Below, in pieces: positions 1 to 5,387 of a DNA stretch of 5,387 bases. Each line of letters begins with the position of its first letter. Position 1 is the first letter of the stretch. The notes beneath the pieces are model-generated. The model searched no databases. It had not been told where the DNA came from and saw nothing but the letters and a program-made list of their open reading frames with translations. Both the position numbers and the translations under genes were made by a program. Origin of the DNA: a bacterium. Its GTDB lineage: Archaea > Thermoproteota > Nitrososphaeria > Nitrososphaerales > CADDZS01. The DNA lies in the NCBI GenBank assembly GCA_027310845.1, contig DAIDAB010000146.1, forward strand, positions 1-5,387. Reading direction: 5' to 3'.

Positions 1-666
1 CAATTCTTCAATTTCTCCGGAGAAAGAGTTTGGTTTGACATCATCTGGTTCGCGTTATCTGGTCTGATCAGCGTGCTCATTATTGGAAGAAAAAGATGGA
101 TAGCTGTCATCCCTTCCCTAGTTTCCGCAGCTTTTTTCACAATCTTCGTCTACGCTCAGCCATTTTGCTTCCAGAGCGAATGCTACATTAGTTCCACGGA
201 TGGTTTGGGGCCCTTACGCGATTTCCTTCTATTCGCTTCACTCGGGTTTGTCACTTCGAACGCAGCGCTTTCGAACAATCTGTTTGATTCTCTTGGAAAG
301 AATACGAAACTCGCTATTCCATACACACTTCTAGTTACAGGGCTTTTTGGCTATGCTCTGAGTTTTTTCCCGCTCCTGCACATATTCGCAGGAGTTAGCG
401 CACCGTATCCATTGAATTACCTGCAGTGGTTCATCGCAGTTGGACCGCCTGCCTTCTTAGGGTCACTTTGGGCAGCTGAAAGAGGTCCCAAATTCGGAAG
501 CTGGTTCAAGTTCTGTTCTGGCATGTCTGGGGTTTCACTTGGATTGATACTAGCAATCGATGTCCCGTGTGCGGTATGTTCCGGATATAACATGACCATC
601 GGTTCACTTCTCCTAGTCGGCTCGCTATTTTCCCTTTATGGGCACTGGGCTTGGATGGAGACATGA
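1..666 (+). CDS. polytopic membrane protein, unknown function (5' partial)
   Basis: I do not recognise this protein. The frame is open from base 1 to the TGA at 664-666, giving 221 visible codons. The first usable start codon, a GTG at base 73, would cut a clean membrane segment in half, so the gene very probably begins left of the window. Counting from window codon 1, hydrophobic segments lie at about 12-29, 33-52, 74-90, 104-130, 139-159, 171-188 and 199-218, so seven are visible. Positive-inside signals (RKR at 30-32, K100/K103, R161/K164/K170) put loops 53-72, 131-138 and 189-198 on the outside. Two cysteine pairs fall on that outer face: C56-x4-C61 and C190-A-V-C193. This order (loop pair first, late CxxC at the end of a membrane helix) resembles VKOR/DsbB-type disulfide-forming enzymes, but the helix count is higher and no family match is claimed. 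The next gene, 13 bases downstream, encodes an exported cysteine-containing protein, so the two may be cotranscribed. Confidence 0.8.
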   Translation, partial: QFFNFSGERVWFDIIWFALSGLISVLIIGRKRWIAVIPSLVSAAFFTIFVYAQPFCFQSECYISSTDGLGPLRDFLLFASLGFVTSNAALSNNLFDSLGKNTKLAIPYTLLVTGLFGYALSFFPLLHIFAGVSAPYPLNYLQWFIAVGPPAFLGSLWAAERGPKFGSWFKFCSGMSGVSLGLILAIDVPCAVCSGYNMTIGSLLLVGSLFSLYGHWAWMET

Positions 667-679
667 ACTTGTAACAACA

Positions 680-928
680 ATGAGATCAGATGGAAGAAGT
701 CGGAGAATCGGGATCCTCATGTGGGTGACAATAATCATTGTCATTATGGTTCTCTGGGGAATGTTTCTAATACCGAATTATGAAATGTCAATTGTGAGCA
801 ATGTAGGGAATGTTGCGTACACTTCATTCTCCCCACTAGAAATAGGGCATTCTTTCGTATATGGTGGAGGATATCTAGCCATTCCGCATGTAGGCACGGA
901 AGCCGTTGGAGTGACAGTGAGTTTCTAG
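680..928 (+). CDS. membrane-anchored extracytoplasmic protein, N-terminal part ended by in-frame TAG
   Basis: The ATG at 680 starts a basic N-terminus (MRSDGRSRR) followed by one strongly hydrophobic helix at about residues 10-27, then a polar stretch. This is an N-in/C-out signal anchor. A longer frame from the ATG at 638 would overlap the previous gene and add no membrane or signal feature, so 680 is preferred. No good Shine-Dalgarno is present; GGAG at 657-660 lies 19 bases upstream. The frame stops at TAG 926-928 after 82 residues, in the middle of what reads as a beta-rich extracytoplasmic domain. The codons from 929 to 1633 continue in the same frame without a stop, so this is most likely the first quarter of one 317-residue protein and not a complete 82-residue product. 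Function is unknown. Confidence 0.6.
   Translation: MRSDGRSRRIGILMWVTIIIVIMVLWGMFLIPNYEMSIVSNVGNVAYTSFSPLEIGHSFVYGGGYLAIPHVGTEAVGVTVSF
926..928 (+). other. in-frame amber codon splitting one gene
   Basis: This TAG is codon 83 when counting from ATG 680, and it is the only stop in that frame between 680 and the TAA at 1631-1633. From 929 to 1036 there is no ATG, GTG or TTG in frame, so the downstream part cannot start close behind the stop. The first codon triplet after it (N-T-S) is an N-glycosylation sequon, matching the character of the downstream part. Possible explanations are a point mutation (one base from CAG, TTG, TCG, TGG, TAC, TAT and others), an assembly or read error, or amber read-through/recoding. 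The sequence alone cannot decide between them. Confidence 0.75.
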
Positions 929-1036
929 AATACTAGTATTTTCTCAAGCAAGTCCAACTTCTTAGCGGCCGGAGTTGGAGATCAATCTCCAAATTGTTGC
1001 AAGGATGGACTTGATCTCGCATACCGAGCCGACGCA

Positions 1037-1633
1037 GTGCTTTTCAGCAATGGAACCGAGGCACTTTTGGCAAGAGTATGGTGGGCATGCGATGAGAATA
1101 TAGCGTGCTCTGGATACAGCTGGCAACAACTCCTGCACTATGGTTCAGTGCAATTGCCACAAAACACCCTTTCGAATTTTGTTGAGCTAGAGATGAATTG
1201 GACTGCTTTCGGCAATATTCAATGGCTTTACCGTGTGCATATGAGCAATGGAAGCACAAGTCCATGGAGAACATACAGCGTATTTGTTCCTCCAACGATT
1301 CAAAATCATTATTTTAACGCGGGCATGTACTATGTTGGAGAAGGAAACCATCCAACAGGATATGCGTACTTCTATCAGTTTGGCGTTTCGAGTGCATATA
1401 CGATAAAAAGCAATAGATGGAATGTCGTGATGCAATGTCCTAAACTTGTGATTAATGGCAGCTGGGCTTGCCTTCCCAAAGCTGCTTTCATCTCTGGTGC
1501 TCATTCATTCTGGAAAGTGCTTTACACGTTCGGGGAAAGTTATACTGGGCTTTCATTTAGGTATCTCGGGAACTACACGGTGGATCTGTATTACTCGGGC
1601 TCTAGCCCACGAGATGCCACCGCTCTCTGGTAA
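1037..1633 (+). CDS. extracytoplasmic, sequon-rich C-terminal part of the TAG-interrupted gene
   Basis: This is the same frame as 680-928. GTG at 1037 is the first start-type codon after the TAG, but it has no Shine-Dalgarno, no TATA box at a useful distance, and no signal peptide or membrane helix behind it. Independent translation is therefore doubtful and the coding frame really extends back to 929. With codons numbered from ATG 680, the part after the TAG carries six N-x-S/T sequons (N84, N124, N173, N190, N259, N298). It also has six cysteines, including an NCC pair, two in a WWAC...AC segment, and two near QCP and WACLP. It is rich in Tyr, Trp, Ser and Gly, as expected for a folded beta-type domain outside the cell. 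Wording such as 'FLAAGVGDQSPNCCKDG' reminds me of hypothetical secreted proteins of Nitrososphaerota, but this is recollection only. No enzymatic motif is visible. Ends with TAA, 33 bases before the dehydratase gene. Confidence 0.6.
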   Translation: MLFSNGTEALLARVWWACDENIACSGYSWQQLLHYGSVQLPQNTLSNFVELEMNWTAFGNIQWLYRVHMSNGSTSPWRTYSVFVPPTIQNHYFNAGMYYVGEGNHPTGYAYFYQFGVSSAYTIKSNRWNVVMQCPKLVINGSWACLPKAAFISGAHSFWKVLYTFGESYTGLSFRYLGNYTVDLYYSGSSPRDATALW

Positions 1634-1638
1634 CGTAA

Positions 1639-1646
1639 CCTTATAA
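1639..1646 (+). promoter_or_regulatory. TATA-like box for the dehydratase-mre11-rad50 transcript
   Basis: CCTTATAA lies in the 33-base gap after the previous stop. Its centre is about 25 bases before the GTG start at 1667. Archaeal TATA boxes normally sit about 26 bases before the transcription start, so transcription would begin at or next to the start codon and the mRNA would be leaderless or nearly so. This agrees with the absence of a Shine-Dalgarno before 1667. It is a short motif and could be chance. Confidence 0.45.
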
Positions 1647-1666
1647 CAAATGATGTCTTTCCAAAG

Positions 1667-2653
1667 GTGAAGGCGCCCACTTTGCAAGAAGAACAGTCAA
1701 ATATCTCTCTTGAAAATATCAAAGATGCCGCAAGGCGAATAGCAGGCTACGCATTCAGAACACCAACATACAAATCGTTCTCTGTTGAAAATGCTTGGCT
1801 CAAATTGGAGTGCTACCAACCTGTAAGATCTTTCAAAATCCGTGGCGCTTCAAACAAGATTCTTTCAATCAAAGAGTCTGAGCGGAAACAAAGAGGGGTA
1901 ATCACGGCGTCCTCGGGGAATCACGGCCTTGCAGTGGCATACATGGCGAATAGACTTGGCATCAAGGCGACCATAGTATTACCAGAGACTGTTATCCCAG
2001 ACAAACTCGAGATGATTAAATCGCTTGGCGCAGTCCCAGTGCTCTTCGGCCGCCAGCAAGACGAGAGAGCAAAGAAAGCTGAGGAAATTTCGAGGGATCA
2101 AGGGCAGATGATAATCCAGCCGTTCAATGACCATGAAATCGTGGCAGGCCAGGGAACGTGTGGACTGGAGATAATCGATGATGTTCCAAAAGTCGAGGAG
2201 GTATTCGTTCCAATCGGAGGAGGAGGACTCATCTCTGGAGTCGCTGCAGCAATAAAACTGAACGAAAAGACAAGGCAAGTGAAAGTGATTGGAGTCCAAC
2301 CCGAGGGCTCCCCCTCAATGTACGAATCTTGGAGGAAGGGAGAGCTTTCAAGCATCCCCCAAAGCAAGACCATAGCCGATGGACTTTCAGTTAGGAGGCC
2401 TGGCGAGATTACTTTTTCCATCGTGAAACACTTTGTGGATGAAATAATGCTTGTAAGTGATGATGAAATAATGAGAGCTACATACCAGTTGCTGAGAAAA
2501 GAACACGTACTCTCCGAACCATCTGGTGCGGCCGCCCTGGCAGGGTTATTGAAATCGAGAAGAAATGGTCAAGCTCTAGCTTCAGTTGCAATAGTTTCTG
2601 GAGGGAACATTTCACAAGAAGTGCTATCCAGATTGCTATCTGAGTTCAAGTGA
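1667..2653 (+). CDS. PLP-dependent threonine/serine dehydratase (threonine ammonia-lyase family)
   Basis: The protein is a fold-type II PLP enzyme of 328 residues, close to the length of catabolic threonine dehydratase TdcB and of serine racemase. The probable reaction is deamination of L-threonine to 2-oxobutanoate and ammonia, or of L-serine to pyruvate, in the cytoplasm. Visible motifs are SFKIRGA with the PLP lysine K57, SSGNHG at 82-87, the phosphate-binding loop GGGGL at 184-188, TIADG, EPSGAA at 284-289, and SGGN at 311-314, whose serine contacts the PLP ring. There is no C-terminal ACT domain, so isoleucine feedback of the biosynthetic IlvA type is not expected. S83 matches the serine used as second base in serine racemases, so racemase side activity is possible. 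However, from a remembered alignment two metal-site acids of human serine racemase are Q211 and S217 here. GTG 1667 is the only start-type codon after the in-frame TAA at 1631. The stop overlaps a possible GTG start of mre11. Confidence 0.9.
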   Translation: MKAPTLQEEQSNISLENIKDAARRIAGYAFRTPTYKSFSVENAWLKLECYQPVRSFKIRGASNKILSIKESERKQRGVITASSGNHGLAVAYMANRLGIKATIVLPETVIPDKLEMIKSLGAVPVLFGRQQDERAKKAEEISRDQGQMIIQPFNDHEIVAGQGTCGLEIIDDVPKVEEVFVPIGGGGLISGVAAAIKLNEKTRQVKVIGVQPEGSPSMYESWRKGELSSIPQSKTIADGLSVRRPGEITFSIVKHFVDEIMLVSDDEIMRATYQLLRKEHVLSEPSGAAALAGLLKSRRNGQALASVAIVSGGNISQEVLSRLLSEFK

Positions 2654-2670
2654 TACCAAAGCACATATTC

Positions 2671-2674
2671 GGAG
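2671..2674 (+). promoter_or_regulatory. Shine-Dalgarno-like GGAG before the preferred mre11 start
   Basis: GGAG lies 11 bases before TTG 2686. It supports that codon over the upstream GTG at 2650, which has no comparable motif before it. Confidence 0.4.
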
Positions 2675-2685
2675 TACGCTGTAGC

Positions 2686-3978
2686 TTGGGCAAGTTCGCT
2701 CACATTTCTGACTGCCACATTGGAGCATGGAGGGAACCACATCTCAGAAATCTCAATGATCTTGCCTTCTCGAAAGCAATCGACCTGTGTATCAATAATG
2801 ATGTTGATTTCGTTGTTATCTCTGGCGATATTTTCGATATCGGCATTCCCGAGATGTCTTCCGTCAAATCCGCAGTGAAAAAACTCAGAGAGCTTGCCGA
2901 TCACCGAATAAACACCTACGTAGTGTATGGCAGTCATGATTACAGCCCGACCACAGTGTCGATGGTGGAAATCCTGACCTCCGCAGGGCTTTTCACAAAT
3001 GTTGGAGAGTTTGAGGAATCAAGGGACGAGTCTTCGAAGAAGAAAATTGTCTTAAGATCTGTTGAGGATAAGAAGACCGACGTAGTGCTTGCTGGACTTC
3101 CAGCTAGGAGAATGGGCCTTGAGAAGTCGTTTTACGAGCAGCTTGAAAGAAAGTCTTCCCGCCAATCGAAATACTCTGTCTTTTTGTTTCATGCAAGCAT
3201 AAGCGAGCTTCAATCATTGAATATTCCAATAGAACAGAACATCTCTATGCAGGAACTTCCAAAGGGCTTTGCCTACTATGCTGGAGGACACTTGCACAAG
3301 AGGCTCTCTGGAGAGCTTGACGGCTCTCCCGTGGTCTATCCAGGGCCACTCTTCGGGACAAGTGTCACTGATCTTGAAGTCTGTGCTAAAGGAGAGAGAA
3401 GAGGCTTTGCAATTGTCGAGTTCGATGGAATCAAAACTACAAAGGTTGATTTCGTAGATCTACCTACCCCGAAAATATTTGCAAAAACGTTTTCTGCCAC
3501 GGATAAGAGCTCAGAACAGGTTGCTAAGGAAATCTCGGAGTTTGTGTCGAAAGACTCCCTACACGTGGTAGACTCAATAGTCCTGCTCCGCGTTAGAGGT
3601 GTTCTGTCATCAGGCAAGCCGTCGGATATTGAATGGTTCAGATACCGTGCAACCCTCTTGAAAAGAGGAGCACTCGTAGTCAATATCAACAGGATTGGAG
3701 TAGTAACGAAAGAATCCAAGAGGGTCGCACTGCTTGGAACAACAGACAAGGGAGTAATAGAATCAAAGCTCATTCAGGAGCATGTTTTAAGCTACAAACC
3801 GCAGTCCAAGGAGCTTGCTTTCCTTTCTTCGAACGAAGGTGTTTTGAAAGCCTTCGCCTTGTTGCATGCTCTAAAGATCGAGAAAAAGGAAGAGGAGACA
3901 AAGCAATCATTTGAGAAAAGGGTGCTGAAAGAGGCTTCGCAAAAACTTGGAGTCGAATTGGAGGAAGACGCGAGCTAG
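2686..3978 (+). CDS. mre11: DNA double-strand break repair nuclease Mre11 (SbcD family)
   Basis: This is the metal-dependent nuclease subunit of the Mre11-Rad50 complex, acting on DNA double-strand ends. Numbering from TTG 2686 gives 430 residues. The phosphoesterase motifs appear in order: D9-C-H11 in 'FAHISDCHIG', G47-D48-I-F-D51, G82-S83-H84-D85, H169 in 'FLFHAS', and H202-L-H204 in 'AGGHLH'. The third motif usually reads GNHD, but here the Asn is Ser. The remaining two-thirds holds the capping domain and a charged, Lys/Glu-rich C-terminal region likely to bind the base of the Rad50 coiled coil. A GTG at 2650 overlaps the dehydratase stop (GTGA) and would add 12 residues. I prefer TTG 2686 because family members begin directly with K-F-A-H-I-S-D and GGAG precedes it. 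The TAG stop abuts rad50 with no intergenic base, so the two are translated as a coupled pair. Confidence 0.92.
   Translation: MGKFAHISDCHIGAWREPHLRNLNDLAFSKAIDLCINNDVDFVVISGDIFDIGIPEMSSVKSAVKKLRELADHRINTYVVYGSHDYSPTTVSMVEILTSAGLFTNVGEFEESRDESSKKKIVLRSVEDKKTDVVLAGLPARRMGLEKSFYEQLERKSSRQSKYSVFLFHASISELQSLNIPIEQNISMQELPKGFAYYAGGHLHKRLSGELDGSPVVYPGPLFGTSVTDLEVCAKGERRGFAIVEFDGIKTTKVDFVDLPTPKIFAKTFSATDKSSEQVAKEISEFVSKDSLHVVDSIVLLRVRGVLSSGKPSDIEWFRYRATLLKRGALVVNINRIGVVTKESKRVALLGTTDKGVIESKLIQEHVLSYKPQSKELAFLSSNEGVLKAFALLHALKIEKKEEETKQSFEKRVLKEASQKLGVELEEDAS
3960..3964 (+). promoter_or_regulatory. Shine-Dalgarno-like GGAGG inside the mre11 end, for rad50
   Basis: GGAGG sits in the last codons of mre11, 14 bases before TTG 3979. 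The spacing is a little long. It could load a ribosome at the non-ATG rad50 start or help a terminating ribosome restart. It may also simply be Glu/Gly coding sequence. Confidence 0.3.
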
Positions 3979-5387
3979 TTGCTACTCAAGAGGCTCAAAT
4001 TACAGAATTTCCGAAGCTACGGGGACGAGCCGACGGTTGTTGAATTTGGCCAAGGCCTGTTACTTTTCGAAGGAGAAATCGGATCTGGTAAGTCCTCTAT
4101 ACTCTACGCCGTAGAATTTGCCCTATTCGGTCTCGGAGAACTTGATTCAAAGTTCCTGATCAGGAGCTCTGCAAGCTCAGCAAGAGTTGAGCTCGAGTTT
4201 GAGGTTGCTGGCCGAGAATACAAGGTCACAAGAACCATTGAGAAGAAGAAAGGAAGCCGTGGAAGACAGATCCAGACAAAAGGATGGATAGAAGAGCCTG
4301 ACGGAAAGGAGACTGAATATCCGCCCACTGAATTGAGATCCAGAATCCTCCAGATACTGAATTTTCGGGAGAAGCAAGGGAGCAAAGCCTCATCCAGGAT
4401 CTACCGCTTTGCGATTTTCACTCCACAAGAGCTGATGAAGGAGGTACTTTCGCAATCCGCTGAAGAAAGAATCGACACGTTGCGCCGAGCGTTTGGAGTT
4501 GAAGATTACAGTTTTGCGATCTCGAACACCGATCTTGTCGTAAAGCGCCTCAACGACCAAAGCAAGATCTACAGAAAACTCTCAGAGGGAGTTGAGGAAG
4601 CACAATCATCTTTAGTAGAGACTAGGGGCAGTCTTTCCTCAAATCAGCAATCACTTGCCGAGGAGAGAACGAAACTCGCCGAGTTTGATGACAGAATAAG
4701 TGAATCAAGATCGTCTATTGAAAAGCTCGAGCTTGAAAGCAAGAAAGTTGCTCAACTTGAGACACTGATTCCAGAACTTGAGAGGGGCCTACGTGCCAGT
4801 CAATCACGGCTTCTGGAAGCTAAGAAAGAACTCGAAAAGCAAGCGCAGTTTCTCCGAGAGGTAGAAACGGCCGAGCGGAAACTATCCATCCTTCGATTCG
4901 AATATGAGAATTATGCAAAGTACAGGGAAACATTGAGAGAGTTAGAGGGGCTGCGACAAGAGATGTTTTCTATTCAAAATAGGATTTCGGCGCTGGAAGC
5001 GAGCATTTCATCAAATGAGAAAAGTATCAAAGAACAGATCGAATCTCTGAAGGGAGAGCAGTCCACACTCAGTGAAAGAGTCTCATCATATAGCGAGCAT
5101 GAACTGTCGGTCTCCGCATTAGAGCAATCAGCAAAAGCTCTGAATGAAAAGATCGCAGAGCTCCCAAGAGTCCAAAGTGAGATTTCCGAGGCCAGTTCTG
5201 AAATGAGAGCCCTATCAGCTATGCTCGATTCAAGGGAATCTGAACAAGGCCAAACAAAAGAAAAGCTTGGAAGGCTCGGTGATCTTGCAGGAGAATCATT
5301 GTGTCCACTTTGCGGTCAGAGACTCGACCCACAACACCTAGAAAAAGTCAGAGGGGAATTTGAGCAGAGTATCGACTTGCTCGACAG
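3979..5387 (+). CDS. rad50: DNA double-strand break repair ATPase Rad50 (3' partial)
   Basis: This is the ABC/SMC-type ATPase partner of Mre11, which tethers DNA ends and controls the nuclease. The frame is open from TTG 3979 to the window edge, about 469 codons, roughly half of a usual archaeal Rad50. The N-terminus 'LLKRLKLQNFRSYGDE' is typical. Walker A follows as G32-E-I-G-S-G-K38-S39, and the Q-loop glutamine is Q150 in 'FTPQE'. From about residue 190 to 430 the sequence is Glu/Lys/Ser/Leu-rich heptad-like coiled coil. The zinc hook C442-P-L-C445 follows, the point where the coil turns back and two Rad50 molecules join through one zinc ion. The returning coil, ABC signature motif and Walker B lie beyond the window. 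TTG 3979 is the only ATG/GTG/TTG codon in frame between the mre11 stop and Walker A, so the start is well fixed despite being non-ATG. Confidence 0.93.
   Translation, partial: MLLKRLKLQNFRSYGDEPTVVEFGQGLLLFEGEIGSGKSSILYAVEFALFGLGELDSKFLIRSSASSARVELEFEVAGREYKVTRTIEKKKGSRGRQIQTKGWIEEPDGKETEYPPTELRSRILQILNFREKQGSKASSRIYRFAIFTPQELMKEVLSQSAEERIDTLRRAFGVEDYSFAISNTDLVVKRLNDQSKIYRKLSEGVEEAQSSLVETRGSLSSNQQSLAEERTKLAEFDDRISESRSSIEKLELESKKVAQLETLIPELERGLRASQSRLLEAKKELEKQAQFLREVETAERKLSILRFEYENYAKYRETLRELEGLRQEMFSIQNRISALEASISSNEKSIKEQIESLKGEQSTLSERVSSYSEHELSVSALEQSAKALNEKIAELPRVQSEISEASSEMRALSAMLDSRESEQGQTKEKLGRLGDLAGESLCPLCGQRLDPQHLEKVRGEFEQSIDLLD

Noticed and set aside
73..75. GTG 73 as the true start of the first membrane protein
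   Set aside because: It falls inside a continuous hydrophobic helix whose first half is encoded by open, in-frame codons upstream, so the gene most likely begins outside the window.
634..641. CTTTATGG as a TATA box for the anchored-protein gene
   Set aside because: It is a poor match, lies inside coding sequence and would start transcription about 17 bases before ATG 680. It is possible but not supportable over cotranscription with the preceding gene.
638..679. Longer start at ATG 638 for the anchored protein
   Set aside because: It would overlap the end of the membrane protein gene and puts unrelated residues before the basic N-terminus and helix that already begin correctly at ATG 680.
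924..970. TCTAGA and ACTAGT close together, followed by a GCGGCCG string, resembling a cloning-site arrangement
   Set aside because: The order and spacing do not match a standard vector junction, the last site is incomplete, and the reading frame runs through all of it with protein-like sequence. CTAG is also common elsewhere in the window.
2098..2421. Minus-strand open frames of about 100 codons opposite the dehydratase and other genes
   Set aside because: They lie fully opposite strongly supported coding sequence, have low-complexity Ser/Pro-rich translations, and show no motifs.
2438..2473. Two copies of GATGAAATAATG, 24 bases apart
   Set aside because: Both are in frame within the dehydratase and encode D-E-I-M in a region where the family normally has two D-[DE]-I-type segments, so this is protein-level similarity and not a repeat element.

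Overview
The window looks like archaeal chromosome. The evidence is a tightly joined Mre11-Rad50 pair of archaeal type, frequent GTG/TTG starts, a TATA-like box placed for a nearly leaderless transcript, and a TM-anchored protein rich in N-glycosylation sequons. The style of the small secreted protein and the Mre11 'GSHDYSP' motif remind me of Nitrososphaerota/Thermoproteota. That placement is from memory, not from a search. All genes are on the + strand and packed end to end, and no gap exceeds 300 bases. There are no RNA genes, insertion sequences, CRISPR arrays or long repeats that I can see.

Left part (1-1633): the 3' part of an unrecognised polytopic membrane protein gene (open at the window edge, stop at 666). 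It is followed 13 bases later by a gene for a protein with one N-terminal membrane anchor and a large extracytoplasmic part. That second gene is cut at codon 83 by a single in-frame TAG (926-928). The same frame then runs on without another stop to 1633 and carries secreted-protein features (sequons, cysteines). It is either a fresh pseudogene, a sequencing error, or a recoded/read-through amber.

Right part (1640-5387): a TATA-like box, then a complete PLP-dependent threonine/serine dehydratase gene, then mre11, then the first half of rad50 up to and just past the zinc-hook CPLC motif. The three genes are in close array and probably form one transcript. Mre11 (nuclease) and Rad50 (ABC-type ATPase with coiled coil) form the complex that processes DNA double-strand ends. 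The dehydratase has no obvious mechanistic link to them. The usual archaeal partners herA and nurA are not upstream of mre11 here and could only lie beyond the right edge.

A notable detail is that mre11 and rad50 are in the same reading frame, separated by nothing but one TAG, with rad50 starting at the very next codon (TTG). So both TAG codons that end open frames in this window are followed at once by more coding sequence in the same frame. The conservative reading is ordinary stops (one of them a mutation). The alternative, TAG used as a sense or leaky codon in this genome, can be tested but is not shown by this window.
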